Source: Colwellia sp. M166
GTDB lineage: Bacteria > Pseudomonadota > Gammaproteobacteria > Enterobacterales > Alteromonadaceae
Reading direction: 5' to 3'
Length of the DNA stretch: 64,000 bases
NCBI RefSeq assembly: GCF_024585285.1
Contig: NZ_CP040755.1
Span: forward strand, 1,488,001-1,552,000
Shown here: positions 47,563 to 56,828 of the stretch, piece after piece
How positions within the stretch are numbered: position 1 is the stretch's first letter
Layout: every line of letters starts with the position of its first letter
The notes under the pieces: generated by a model
Told to the model about the DNA's origin: nothing
The model's database searches: none
The model's input: the letters and a program-made list of their open reading frames with translations, nothing else
Made by a program: the position numbers and the translations under genes

Positions 47563-49026
47563 CTATTCTTTATATAACCCGGCCAATGATTTTCCAATTA
47601 ACTTAATGGCTTGATATGGTTTACCTGACTCTAACCTTCTTGCACCTCTTTTAAGGTAATTCCACGAAGCGGCAACATCACCATCTCTTTTAGAAGACTG
47701 CTCAGTTAAGTAGTCTAGTAAATCTTCGTATGCTTCAATCTCCATAAAAATATCATCAACAGCGGAAATTAAATAGAAAACCTGTTCAAAAGGATAGCCA
47801 ACAAGTGATTCACTTTTTTGAACAATATCGTGAAGAGACTTAAAAGTAGGTCCTGCATCTTCAATACAGTTTAGGCTTTGCAATTCAAAAATGGCTAGTT
47901 GAGTTTGTGCGTATAAAGAATTACTAGGTTTCGTATCATCGTCAGCTATCTTGGTGATAAGTTTTATAACTTTGTTTTTTACTTCCAAAATGTTATTTGA
48001 TAATGAAACACCTGTAATTTTAGCATGACCAATTGCAACATTAAGTAAAGTAACTACCTTTTCCCACTTTGCTGAACTAGTTGATTTTTCAATCGCTTGG
48101 AAAGCCAAAATTAAATGTTCTTCAAAAGTAGATGAGTTTTCATACCAAAAATGAGATTTCCAAGCGTAGTGGTAATGTGCTTCCAAAAGTTGCTGGTTAT
48201 TACCAAATTTATTAGCAATTTTTATAGCTCTTTCAAATAAACCCTCTACTTCAATTTCTGTATTCTCAAGTTCAGCATTCAAAATTGCTATTTGTAAAAA
48301 CCAACCAACTTGTTCATTAGTAATCTCTTGTGGGTTAACTTCTTGGTTAATTTTTTCATTAAGTTCATCCAGTTCTTGGCTTTTTATATAATCATTTGAA
48401 CCAATATGCTTCTCTCTACTAAAAGTTACAGGCATAGCCAGCGTATCAATAACTATTTGCTCAAGCTTATTTTTATAAACCTGATTTAAAATCCAACTTA
48501 AATCTAAAATTATTACATCAAGACCTGTTTCTTTAGCCAATAAGTCTTCAATTTTTGCTCTTTGGTCAGACTTAACATATTGGTTACTAACGAAATACGC
48601 TTTCTTATATCCTCTTTCTGTGCCTTTAATCTTTCGAACATCACTCTTACATTTAACATCCCAATCAACTCTAGTACTTACGGCAAAGGCCCACCGTTCT
48701 TTGTGAGAGGTATCATTTATACCTTCAAACCATAACAATTTATTTTGCTCTGAGACTGGAAATGTTTGAGTGTCAGTTTTTCCATCACCACCAGCAACAG
48801 GGCCTGTCTGTTCCAACAGATTTGGACATACTATTTTTTCACATAGTCTCTTGGCAAAATCTTCAAACTCTAATTCTTGGCTGCGTTTATTTAAAGTAGC
48901 AAGGTAATGCTCCAGTACTGGCCTTTCTAATGAACTTATTTCTTTTTCAAATGAGTCAGAAAATTTTTCCGGCCTACGTCCTTTTAAAAACTGTTTTTGT
49001 GAAAATTTAGTTTTTTCCGTAGCCAT
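47563..49026 (-). CDS. PD-(D/E)XK nuclease-TPR protein, N-terminal part
   Basis: A 487-aa protein. The N-terminal 190 residues look like a restriction-endonuclease-like fold of the Mrr type: LEFEDFAKRLCEKIVCPNLL, GGDGKTDTQT (residues 79-88, catalytic Asp) and VDWDVKCKSDV (residues 120-130, with the D-x-K pair). The following 280 residues are helical with TPR-like character (LLEAHYHYAWKSHFWYENSS, FEEHLILAFQAIEKSTSSAK). The frame ends at a TAG and reopens directly after it. Nuclease-TPR proteins in such islands are usually anti-phage effectors; this role is inferred. Confidence 0.75.
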   Translation of the reverse strand: MATEKTKFSQKQFLKGRRPEKFSDSFEKEISSLERPVLEHYLATLNKRSQELEFEDFAKRLCEKIVCPNLLEQTGPVAGGDGKTDTQTFPVSEQNKLLWFEGINDTSHKERWAFAVSTRVDWDVKCKSDVRKIKGTERGYKKAYFVSNQYVKSDQRAKIEDLLAKETGLDVIILDLSWILNQVYKNKLEQIVIDTLAMPVTFSREKHIGSNDYIKSQELDELNEKINQEVNPQEITNEQVGWFLQIAILNAELENTEIEVEGLFERAIKIANKFGNNQQLLEAHYHYAWKSHFWYENSSTFEEHLILAFQAIEKSTSSAKWEKVVTLLNVAIGHAKITGVSLSNNILEVKNKVIKLITKIADDDTKPSNSLYAQTQLAIFELQSLNCIEDAGPTFKSLHDIVQKSESLVGYPFEQVFYLISAVDDIFMEIEAYEDLLDYLTEQSSKRDGDVAASWNYLKRGARRLESGKPYQAIKLIGKSLAGLYKE

Positions 49027-49224
49027 AGAGCTGTACCTTGTATCTTAGTAAGAAGTGAATTGCTGCAAAAGTTATCTTATACATATAGCCAACAACTGTA
49101 TATTTCAACATGTATCAATAATTAAAACGCAGTAAAATCTGAAAGTTAATGCTACCAACGTTCTGAATTATTATTAGCTTTTCCATAGAGGCAGATAGGG
49201 TTTTAATGTTATTTGGTTCTCAAT

Positions 49225-50061
49225 TTATCTAATGTTCATTTCTTTTTTTATTCGATGCTTTGCTGTTTTAAATTGATCATCACTAATAATTTCATCAGGC
49301 CCAAGTGCAAGACCAATATTGAATATTGAAGTAAAACATTGATTCGACATGTTCATGACTTTTACTGAAATATTATGATGCCTATTTTCATAATTTTTTA
49401 AAGCGGTAAAAAAAGCTCTAATGGTGTCTACAACTGATGAGCGTGTTGATTTAGTCCCTGCTTCAGTAATAGAGTCGCTTGCTTCAATATCGGCACAATC
49501 CGCATCAATACCAATCGCATCGATTACCTGAGTAATATTTGGCCAATACTTCAAATCATATTGATAGAACAGTTGGTTAAATTGTTTTTTCGGGTTTGAT
49601 TGAAATAGATAATTATCTTGAGCAGCGTCATTAATTACATCAGAAATTGAATAATAAGTGTTACTGCTCATTTGTGTGCAATTATTCAGCTCACTTCTTT
49701 TTTCTATAAGTTCAGCTAAATCAAATGCCTGTTTTGCAATCTTTCTATTCAGTTCTTGCAGCGATTTTTTATCTTCTCTAGATTTCTGTAAATCACTTGG
49801 CTTAGTTATTGCCAAAATACCTAACAAACAATCTAAAATCGAGTAACGTTCCATAAAGTTAAACTTTTCATTTAATTGCAAACAAAAACATTCAATTTCA
49901 TCAAATCTACTTAAAAGTTTATCAATAAGGAGGTTTTCACTAGGCCAAATTTTCTTATCGAGATTATCTGCTTTTCTACTAGATAAAGACCGTCTAATAG
50001 ACTCTGTTGTGCCTTCTCTTAGCACATCAATATGTGAGGGTAGTTCAGTTATACTATTCAT
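49225..50061 (-). CDS. Hypothetical protein in the defence operon of unit A
   Basis: A 278-aa soluble protein, predicted mostly helical, with segments LDKKIWPSENLLIDKLLSRF and LNRKIAKQAFDLAELIEKRS and a Ser/Thr-rich middle. No family is recognised. A good ribosome-binding site (AAAGGAAA) precedes the ATG. It is the first gene of the minus-strand cargo between the 33-bp and 34-bp repeats, separated by about 200 bp from the nuclease gene, so it may be a regulator, immunity or separate system. Confidence 0.6.
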   Translation of the reverse strand: MNSITELPSHIDVLREGTTESIRRSLSSRKADNLDKKIWPSENLLIDKLLSRFDEIECFCLQLNEKFNFMERYSILDCLLGILAITKPSDLQKSREDKKSLQELNRKIAKQAFDLAELIEKRSELNNCTQMSSNTYYSISDVINDAAQDNYLFQSNPKKQFNQLFYQYDLKYWPNITQVIDAIGIDADCADIEASDSITEAGTKSTRSSVVDTIRAFFTALKNYENRHHNISVKVMNMSNQCFTSIFNIGLALGPDEIISDDQFKTAKHRIKKEMNIR

Positions 50062-50162
50062 AGCTATTTCCTTTTATTAATTCAATACCACTATATAACT
50101 TCCCTCAATTTACGAAGTATCTGAATCAGATTTAATTATTGAAATTTCAGTTACCCAAAAAC

Positions 50163-50195
50163 AAAAAGCCCCGGCTAGCGAGGCTTTGGATTCAA
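50163..50195 (-). repeat. 33-bp terminator-containing repeat, copy 2
   Basis: Identical over 33 bases to the copies at 36531 and 63658. It follows the small membrane gene of Rhs tip B by about 30 bp and forms the same stem-loop with T5 on the minus strand. Confidence 0.88.
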
Positions 50196-50226
50196 ATCAA
50201 TATATATTAGTAAGAAATGGTCATAA

Positions 50227-50448
50227 TTATTTCTTGTGAATCTGTCTGTTTATTTTTCGCAGCCAATTACAACCGAATAATCCGGCAAAGACTCCAAAAG
50301 AAAACCAAACAACAATAAACATATCAAACACCATATCAGATGCATTATTACCTAGTAATAAATAGACCCAATAGAAAACATAACCAACCCCGATACCCGC
50401 AATTGGAAATAAAATTAAGTAGATTACGTACATCATTTTACTATTCAT
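50227..50448 (-). CDS. Small membrane protein, probable immunity protein of Rhs tip B
   Basis: A 73-aa protein with two strongly hydrophobic segments (VIYLILFPIAGIGVGYVFYW, then FIVVWFSFGVFAGLFGCNWL) and a basic tail RKINRQIHKK. It starts 2 bp after the Rhs tip stop. It is unrelated in sequence to the immunity-like protein of tip A, as expected for matched toxin-immunity pairs. The role is inferred. Confidence 0.6.
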   Translation of the reverse strand: MNSKMMYVIYLILFPIAGIGVGYVFYWVYLLLGNNASDMVFDMFIVVWFSFGVFAGLFGCNWLRKINRQIHKK

Positions 50449-50450
50449 AA

Positions 50451-51131
50451 CTAATTTCCATTTCCACTAACATTGACAGGTAGGTTACTAATAACTCCAC
50501 CAACAGTATTCCCAATAGTCACACCACCAGTTATCAGATGAGAGTTAGGAAGTCCATGCAATGCATTGGAACTTAAAAACAACTGTTGAGATAGAGGAAG
50601 TGAATTAAAGTATGATTGATTCATTTTTGAAATAATACCAGACGTACCATTTCCTACACCCGATCCCAATCCACCAAAAACAAATCCATTTAAAAATGAG
50701 TTTTCAATACTATCACAACTTCCAGTTAGCTCATTTTTACTTGCAGTTACGGCTGCGCCAATAGCACCACTACCAAATGCATTTGCAGCGATATTTTTCC
50801 CCCATGATAATCCCTTGGTTAGGTTACCAAGACCTCCACCTAAAGCACCTGTTGCTGTTGATGCTGCAAACGATCCCCAATCAAAAGGACCGTCAGAATT
50901 ATATTGTGACCAGGCATTCAAACCTCCACCAATAACACCTCCTACAACACACCATGGGCACAAACCACTCGGATCTGAATAGGATATAGGATTCCCACCA
51001 ACATACCCATAAGTATTAATACCACCCGCTAAACCAATCGGGTCACTTTGAATATAGCGCCCCAATTCGGGGTCGTAATCCCTAAAGTAGTTGTAAACTA
51101 ATTTAGCTTCTAGGTGTGGTTTTACCTGCAT
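50451..51131 (-). CDS. Orphan Rhs C-terminal tip (B)
   Basis: A 226-aa protein that starts at the same place in the Rhs core as tip A ([40 protein letters not shown], then DPSGLCPWC). The tip that follows is Gly/Ala/Ser-rich ([50 protein letters not shown]), a pattern typical of the pre-toxin region of polymorphic toxins. The last 50 residues have no recognised nuclease or protease motif. Full Rhs core and N-terminus are missing, so it is a displaced tip that needs recombination or another delivery route to function. Confidence 0.78.
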   Translation of the reverse strand: MQVKPHLEAKLVYNYFRDYDPELGRYIQSDPIGLAGGINTYGYVGGNPISYSDPSGLCPWCVVGGVIGGGLNAWSQYNSDGPFDWGSFAASTATGALGGGLGNLTKGLSWGKNIAANAFGSGAIGAAVTASKNELTGSCDSIENSFLNGFVFGGLGSGVGNGTSGIISKMNQSYFNSLPLSQQLFLSSNALHGLPNSHLITGGVTIGNTVGGVISNLPVNVSGNGN

Positions 51132-51235
51132 TTTCGTGAGGTTTAAGTTTTTGATTTACAGGTGTTTAGGGAGGATTTTGGCGGTTGAGGTAGCATGTAC
51201 ATTTCCTTGTATTAGTTTAGTCTATATTTGCATTT
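50986..51235 (-). repeat. 250-bp Rhs-end repeat with conserved upstream block, copy B
   Basis: This is the partner of 37270-37519, equal in length and closely similar, covering the end of the Rhs core code and about 105 bp before the tip start. Confidence 0.85.
51143..51202 (-). CDS. Possible 19-residue leader peptide upstream of Rhs tip B
   Basis: The frame [19 protein letters not shown] has the same length, start context (AAGGAA) and distance to the tip ATG as the leader of tip A. Whether it is translated is unknown. Confidence 0.35.
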   Translation of the reverse strand: MYMLPQPPKSSLNTCKSKT

Positions 51236-51274
51236 CTGCTGTCTTAACTAAAGACAATTTTAAGTTCTTTAGCC

Positions 51275-52414
51275 TTAGAAATTTCCTATTCTCATTTTAT
51301 TTATAGTATCAGAGTTAGATAAGCGATAAGTTGTTTCATCATTGTATGCAGATCGAACAAAGTATGTCCCACCAGCAAATCTGATTCCCCAGCCAGTTAA
51401 TCCTTGCTTATCACCATTGATTGATAAAGTTCCAACGCGTGCATGGTTAGCTACATGAATCATACCACTCCATTCAATTTGATCATTCTCCCACTCATAT
51501 CCTAAATTTTTAATGAGAGCAGTTTCAGAAGAAAAAGATAAATTCGAAAATAGTAAACAAAATTTTGTCTTAAATTCTTTATCTTTAATTTTGAAAAGAC
51601 AGTCGTTGTAGCTAATAGTTTGCCATATGCCTCTACTAGTTTTGTGTGTAAAACCTTCTTCCTGTTTAAAGTATTTAACCTCAACACCAAACGGTTCTTC
51701 AACAAAGCCTTCAGATATAAGGTGCTCTTTAGGATATAGAATGAAGTCAATACGAACATTTGTATTTTCTGCTAAATGAACTCCTGGTACTTCTTTATAA
51801 ATATGAAAATCTTCTTGTAGGTGAGTGGTAAACCAGTGCTGTAGCTCTTTTTCGCTTGTAAATCTATCTGTTTTTTCTTTGCGTTCAGAGTAAAGCTTTT
51901 TCTTACGTTCTACTGTTTGCGCAATTAGGCTTTTTATAACTTTTTCTTCACCAAACTCTTCTTCAAATTGCTCAAGTAAATTTGATAGTTTTTCGTTTGC
52001 TTCTTCTAGCTGCTGTTGTTCTTTACTATAACTACTTTCAAAGCTTTCAGGAGACCAACCGTGAATTAGAGATGTAATTGTTCTTTCTTCTGAATAAGTC
52101 GTCTGAAGTTTTTCATGCGCCTTTTGTCTAATTTTGTCTCTTTCTGTTTCTATTGAATCATCAAATAATTTTGGCTCAACCCCACCATTTATTTCTAAGG
52201 CAGTATCTCGTTTTAGTGATTGCCCCCTCTGCCAGCCACACTCTTGGCATTGATATACATAGTGCTTACCTCTACCGAAGTGCCTTACTCGCAACTCTTT
52301 ATGCTCTTCACAGTCATGAGGTTGCAATTCAGGAGCTTGTAAAAACTGTTCCCTTTTTTCACGAATAACAACTAATTTTTGATATAACTGCTCTTCATTT
52401 ATTTGTGTTTCCAT
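51275..52414 (-). CDS. Zinc-ribbon and PD-(D/E)XK nuclease-like protein
   Basis: A 379-aa protein. An N-terminal zinc-ribbon-like segment (HDCEEHKELRVRHFGRGKHY then QCQECGW) is followed by a charged coiled coil (about residues 100-180). The C-terminal 170 residues contain the nuclease-like motif NVRIDFILYP (Asp) and FGVEVKYFK (Glu-x-Lys), fitting the PD-(D/E)XK fold. It is likely a DNA-cleaving effector or homing-type nuclease. It lies just after the AbiE pair on the same strand, 42 bp beyond AbiEii, but may be an independent unit. No close named family is recognised. Confidence 0.68.
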   Translation of the reverse strand: METQINEEQLYQKLVVIREKREQFLQAPELQPHDCEEHKELRVRHFGRGKHYVYQCQECGWQRGQSLKRDTALEINGGVEPKLFDDSIETERDKIRQKAHEKLQTTYSEERTITSLIHGWSPESFESSYSKEQQQLEEANEKLSNLLEQFEEEFGEEKVIKSLIAQTVERKKKLYSERKEKTDRFTSEKELQHWFTTHLQEDFHIYKEVPGVHLAENTNVRIDFILYPKEHLISEGFVEEPFGVEVKYFKQEEGFTHKTSRGIWQTISYNDCLFKIKDKEFKTKFCLLFSNLSFSSETALIKNLGYEWENDQIEWSGMIHVANHARVGTLSINGDKQGLTGWGIRFAGGTYFVRSAYNDETTYRLSNSDTINKMRIGNF

Positions 52415-52456
52415 ACTTTATTTTAATACTCCAAAAGGTTTTCACATTAAGGTTGT

Positions 52457-53431
52457 TTAACTATCAAACTTAACTAATTGCCTATGAATTATACCCATGG
52501 ATTCTATTAGAGATTCTTTTGAAGGAATATCTTCCCCCACAACCATCGCTTTGAAGTCACCATTGTATGTACTTTCAAGAGAAGGCCAGATTTCTGCTAA
52601 GCTAGAAAATACACAAGCGCTAGCTAGTGGCACATCAAACCACGGTGTTGACTTAAAAGTTTCTTGGTCACAAGCAATAACTTTAGCTGTCATTTCACCA
52701 AAGCTGGCTGACTCAACAAATTCACAGGTAAATTTATCGGCTATTAAAAAGTGAACATCATATAAATGTCTAATTTTACTGTTAATTTGGTTAATATGAT
52801 TTTCACCGTAAGAGGCTTTAACCAATCCCATAACTTTTTCACAAACAGTACGAGATGTACAAAGTACGTTCATTTCAAACGTTTCAAGCCCAAATTCAGA
52901 TACGGCAGACTCTTGTCCACTGTTAATAAAAAAATCAGCTATATAACAAGAAAGAGGCATTTTGCTGTACGGTTCAGGATCAGCGAATGCGTTTATCTCC
53001 AATAATAAGCTATCTTCGATTTGACCTTCAACTGGCGCTGATTCATCGATTCTTGGGTATTGAAATCTAATTTTTCTAAAGTGTGAGTTTTTAGAAGTAT
53101 CAGGAGAGTCTATTTCATTAAATATATCAGAGATATCTGAAATTATTTTACTAGCCTTCTTAACTTTTCTACCTGCTTGAGCTTTACTTAAGTTATCTGT
53201 TAATACAGCTATATCTACATCTTCTGAAAACCTAGAAATCATACTGTAAGCTTTACTTAAAGAAGTACCGCCCTTAAAAACAATTTCATCACAAATATCT
53301 GATGAAGCGAGTTCCTTTAATGCATAAGTTACCCAATAATCTTTTTCGACATATTCTATTGGCAAAGATAAATGTTTTGCTGTCGCTCGTATTGCTTCCT
53401 CTAGAGCTTTTTTGTCTTCGTGTAATAACAC
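52457..53431 (-). CDS. abiEii: AbiEii-family nucleotidyltransferase toxin
   Basis: A 324-aa protein of the nucleotidyl-transferase AbiEii/AbiGii toxin family. The motif VFKGGTSLSKAYSMISRFSE then DVDIAVL contains the GGTSLSK element and the metal-binding Asp pair (DVD). Downstream ELIA-type helices and RKIRFQYPRI are typical. AbiEii inactivates tRNA by adding nucleotides and is paired with AbiEi. The gene starts 12 bp after the AbiEi stop, so they form an operon in which the antitoxin is first. Confidence 0.88.
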   Translation of the reverse strand: MLLHEDKKALEEAIRATAKHLSLPIEYVEKDYWVTYALKELASSDICDEIVFKGGTSLSKAYSMISRFSEDVDIAVLTDNLSKAQAGRKVKKASKIISDISDIFNEIDSPDTSKNSHFRKIRFQYPRIDESAPVEGQIEDSLLLEINAFADPEPYSKMPLSCYIADFFINSGQESAVSEFGLETFEMNVLCTSRTVCEKVMGLVKASYGENHINQINSKIRHLYDVHFLIADKFTCEFVESASFGEMTAKVIACDQETFKSTPWFDVPLASACVFSSLAEIWPSLESTYNGDFKAMVVGEDIPSKESLIESMGIIHRQLVKFDS

Positions 53432-53443
53432 ACATATTCCTTT

Positions 53444-54184
53444 TTATTTTTTGTTATAGATCAGATGCCAGTGCTTTTGAGCTTTTTCCCATTTATAGGC
53501 ATAGGAGAAATAGTATTTAGATGTAGGGTTCAATGAATCTCGCAATTTATCGCTAAAATGATTCATATACGTCTCTAAAATAAAGCCCAGAATTGCTTTG
53601 GTTCTTTCGGGGTAATTATCAATTGCTATTTTTTCCATTTCCTTGATTGATTTAGAAGAATATTCCTTAAGCTTTATTGAAAGCTTATTTGTTACTTCTT
53701 TTGTATCAGCATCTGGAATGCGATCAATATTTTTAAGAACGTCTAAAAATTGAAGTATTTCAATGTTGTTCTTAGTTACTTTGTGCTGTGCAGGTGACGT
53801 AGAAACCCTAAGACCAGATAGCTCAGCCTTCTCTCGTTTATTTGTTGAAGTTGCAATATTCACTTCTGCTGGAATTTGAGTAGTTAATCCCCATCGGTAA
53901 TACAATGCAGGACCTGTTACATAACCAACCGTTCTATTTTTACGGGAGGTGAAGTAATTAATAACATCATTATCTTTAGGAGCCATTGGACCAAAACGAC
54001 CAATTTCAGACTTATAAAATAAGCCTTTTTTGATTTTCACTAAACCCAACTTTTTTGAATTTCTACTGATTGCTTTTACAACAGCATCACTGTGCTCTGC
54101 ATAGCTAAAGATATCCTGATAAGAAAATAACTTACCCGGTTTCATCTGATCTATTTGTTGATTAACTGATTTAGTGACGTTCAT
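53444..54184 (-). CDS. abiEi: AbiEi-family (DUF6088) antitoxin/regulator
   Basis: A 246-aa protein of the DUF6088/AbiEi type. The N-terminal winged helix (SYQDIFSYAEHSDAVVKAIS, KKLGLVKIKKGLFYKS) binds the operon promoter in AbiE systems. The middle has NRTVGYVTGPALYYRWGLTT QIPAEVNIAT in two parts, the typical conserved core. It neutralises or represses the toxin encoded next. Together they form a type IV toxin-antitoxin and abortive-infection pair. Confidence 0.85.
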   Translation of the reverse strand: MNVTKSVNQQIDQMKPGKLFSYQDIFSYAEHSDAVVKAISRNSKKLGLVKIKKGLFYKSEIGRFGPMAPKDNDVINYFTSRKNRTVGYVTGPALYYRWGLTTQIPAEVNIATSTNKREKAELSGLRVSTSPAQHKVTKNNIEILQFLDVLKNIDRIPDADTKEVTNKLSIKLKEYSSKSIKEMEKIAIDNYPERTKAILGFILETYMNHFSDKLRDSLNPTSKYYFSYAYKWEKAQKHWHLIYNKK

Positions 54185-54298
54185 ATGTCCTCCACATAGA
54201 GTAATTCTAATATACTCGCTCTGTTTTTGTCCAGTTTTTTGTAAAAGTTCCTGACATAAATATGGATTAATCAGCTAGTTTTCAATATATTTTACAAA

Positions 54299-55243
54299 TT
54301 ATTTTGCAAATGGATGTGTTTGCTTATGCACTTTTTGTAAATCATTGATAACCACATGGGTATAAAGTTGGGTACTGCTGATATCTTCATGGCCTAACAT
54401 CTCTTGCACATAACGAATATCGGCACCATTACGCAACATATGTGTCCCTGTAGCATGTCTAAGTAGGTGACACGCGCCTTCTTCTGCCACACCCGATCTG
54501 CGAATATATTCACCGACAAGCTCGGTTAATTTACTGCTCAATATTCGCTTGCCTGTCTCACCTAAGAAAAGCGCATCACCGCTGGCAAATATTGCCAATA
54601 ATGGGCGAACTTTTGTTAGGTACTCGTTGATAGCATCTACAGTACGTTGAACAATAGGTACAACTCTATCGTAACCGCCTTTACCTTTTCTTACAGTGAT
54701 CGTAAGGTTTTTAGTATCAACATGACGAATATCCAAATTGGCAAGTTCAGTACGTCTAATACCCGATGCATAGTAAATTTCGAGTATAGCTTTATCTCGA
54801 ATACCAATGTTTCCCTTCGTTTTAGTTTGGTTGATTATTAGCTCAATCTCTTCCTCATCAGGAATAAACTTAGGCAACCGTCTACCAGTACGAGGCAGTT
54901 CAAACTTAGCGAAGAAGTTATCCGTGATAATATCGTAATAGAACATTCTCTCCAGAAACACTCTCAAAGCTATTAAACGCTGAGCTTGTGTAACAATTGA
55001 AAGTGGCTCTTGATTTTTAGGTTTTCGATAAGCTGATAAATAGCGTCTGTATTCTTCCATCACAAACAAGTCAACGTTTGATATTTTCGTTATTTGTTTC
55101 GTTGCTGCCCAACAAATGAACATAAGCATCAAATTGTTCTTTGAAGTGATAGTCGCGTTGCTTTGACCTCTCGCCATACAGTCTTCGATGTAAAAAGCTA
55201 AACAGTCAGTTAATGTACTGAGTTTTTTAATTAATTCTTTCAT
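54299..55243 (-). CDS. Tyrosine recombinase/integrase of module B
   Basis: A 314-aa recombinase, co-linear with copy A. All catalytic residues are present: Arg 163 (ASGIRRTEL), Lys 188, His 259 and Arg 262 (CHLLRHATGTHML), His 285 (GHEDISS), Tyr 294 in the standard LYTHV context. The first 29 residues are identical to copy A; the rest is an estimated three quarters identical. It is the last gene of the minus-strand operon and starts 1 base after the pseudo-Toprim stop. Confidence 0.9.
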   Translation of the reverse strand: MKELIKKLSTLTDCLAFYIEDCMARGQSNATITSKNNLMLMFICWAATKQITKISNVDLFVMEEYRRYLSAYRKPKNQEPLSIVTQAQRLIALRVFLERMFYYDIITDNFFAKFELPRTGRRLPKFIPDEEEIELIINQTKTKGNIGIRDKAILEIYYASGIRRTELANLDIRHVDTKNLTITVRKGKGGYDRVVPIVQRTVDAINEYLTKVRPLLAIFASGDALFLGETGKRILSSKLTELVGEYIRRSGVAEEGACHLLRHATGTHMLRNGADIRYVQEMLGHEDISSTQLYTHVVINDLQKVHKQTHPFAK

Positions 55244-56062
55244 ATTAGTTCACCATATATCGATGTGATGAATTGAGTAATTGCTGCAATTCATCTTTCG
55301 GGTTAATTTCCTGAATAATGAAACTATTCGCATCAAAGCCGTTGGGGTATAACACCAGCATTACCGCGATGCGCTTTTTCTTAAGTAATCTTGCAATACG
55401 TCTAGCCTCAATTAACGTATTCTTTGTTGTCCCCATTGCTAAATAAATCGTTTTTATACCGCTATCCTTAAGTAACTTTGCATGTTGTTCATTGAAGTCA
55501 CTACTCCCAAGAGTGGAAATGGCATGAGTAAAACCATTGACCCACCAACTCAGTGCATCAATGGGATTTTTACAGTAAATGAGTTGCTCATTATCTTTTA
55601 AAGCGGTGCAATTAAAAAAGCCGATACCATCAGAGTACCAATGTCTATGGTAAATTTTTCTAGGTTTAGACTCTGTTGTTATACGTCTTCCATAGCAGCT
55701 AACAACATGCCCTTGTTGGTTTAATAAAGGAAAAGTAACAGCACCATAGAACAGTTCATGCCCTGTAGATTTTAATAGCCCTAAACGCTGTAATGCGCCT
55801 CGGCTTATCTCCTCATCATTTTTAGATAGCTTCTGTAATTCAAGCCCTAACCTTCTATTGGAGTAACCTAAATTAAAGTGCTCAATAACGTTATCGCTGT
55901 ATATTGCTCTATTTTTAAGAAACTCTATCGCATCAACAGATTGCAGTAATTCTTGATGATAAAACTTCATCGACATCTGAAGCATGGCATCATCACTAGA
56001 CACCGTGCTTAAACAGGCATCATCACTGGAAAGCGGATAGGCAATTCGCTCTCCAATGTTAA
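55158..56062. repeat. 905-bp near-identical block shared by modules A and B (copy B)
   Basis: Partner of 39626-40530. Sharp edges on both sides, with a few scattered substitutions and no net length change, suggest recent conversion or exchange. Confidence 0.85.
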
Positions 56063-56093
56063 CCCTATGTGGGACTTCGTTGTTAAACATCAA
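55245..56093 (-). CDS. DnaG/Toprim-like protein lacking catalytic residues (B)
   Basis: A 282-aa protein nearly identical to the A1 copy except for the first 10 residues. The same substitutions occur at the Toprim positions (CKNP for the Glu, LAMG for the DxD), so the loss of catalysis is conserved rather than accidental. The primase-like basic domain (residues 45-165) is kept. It starts 3 bp after the IstB-like stop. Confidence 0.72.
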   Translation of the reverse strand: MMFNNEVPHRVNIGERIAYPLSSDDACLSTVSSDDAMLQMSMKFYHQELLQSVDAIEFLKNRAIYSDNVIEHFNLGYSNRRLGLELQKLSKNDEEISRGALQRLGLLKSTGHELFYGAVTFPLLNQQGHVVSCYGRRITTESKPRKIYHRHWYSDGIGFFNCTALKDNEQLIYCKNPIDALSWWVNGFTHAISTLGSSDFNEQHAKLLKDSGIKTIYLAMGTTKNTLIEARRIARLLKKKRIAVMLVLYPNGFDANSFIIQEINPKDELQQLLNSSHRYMVN

Positions 56094-56096
56094 AGC

Positions 56097-56828
56097 CTAC
56101 TTACTTTCAACAAGATTCAAATGATGACAGTAAGGCAATATGTGTTGGGCCAGCATTTGACCAACTAACCCAATGCCATTACCGCTTGTAATTTCATCTT
56201 CTAACGGACTCTTGCTAATAAGGATAAAGCCACCTTTTTCACTACGCGTTTTGATCAAAGATGCAAGAATATAGGCTTCTTTAATGGAAAGTATATTTAA
56301 CTCGAAGTTATCGAGCATCAGTACATCAATGACCTCAAGCGGCTTTAGTGCTGATTGCAAAAGACTCTTAGCGTCTGCTACCAGTAAATCTTGTAGCATT
56401 TCTTTCATCTCTTTAAATAGAACGGAAATTCCCTTATCTATTAATTCATTGCCAAAAGCGCTCACCAACTCCAGCCGCGCTTTAGATGGCTCTCCATGGA
56501 TAATGATAGAGTCACCTTCTTTTAACCAAGCACCACGGCTTAAATATTCAAAATATTTATGATTAAATTGCCCGATAGGATATTGCTCAATATCAGCATA
56601 GCGAATGCTCGTATATGGCAGGTTAGCGGCTTTACGATACTTTTGTGTCTTATCAACTAGCTTATTGCAGTGAATAGCATCTAGAACAACGATTAGGTTT
56701 TTCTGAAAGCCAACTAAGTCAAATTCTTTATCAAGTGCAGCTCCATCCATACCGCCAATAAACGCACTGTATCGCAATGTTTTACACATTGACCTAACTG
56801 TTGAGTCTAACGTGGAATTAGTGTGCAT
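56097..56828 (-). CDS. istB: IstB-like transposition helper with degenerate ATPase motifs (B)
   Basis: A 243-aa protein starting inside the end of istA (ATGCACACTAA, the same overlap as in A). The IstB outline is present (LSRGAWLKEGDSIIIHGEPS, VIDVLMLDNFELNILSIKEA, GGFILISKSPLEDEITSGNG). The Walker A region reads GEPSKARL, without GKT, and Walker B reads LDN. It is very divergent from the A copy but degenerate at the same motifs. The start was chosen at the internal Met 29 codons into the longest frame. Confidence 0.68.
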   Translation of the reverse strand: MHTNSTLDSTVRSMCKTLRYSAFIGGMDGAALDKEFDLVGFQKNLIVVLDAIHCNKLVDKTQKYRKAANLPYTSIRYADIEQYPIGQFNHKYFEYLSRGAWLKEGDSIIIHGEPSKARLELVSAFGNELIDKGISVLFKEMKEMLQDLLVADAKSLLQSALKPLEVIDVLMLDNFELNILSIKEAYILASLIKTRSEKGGFILISKSPLEDEITSGNGIGLVGQMLAQHILPYCHHLNLVESK

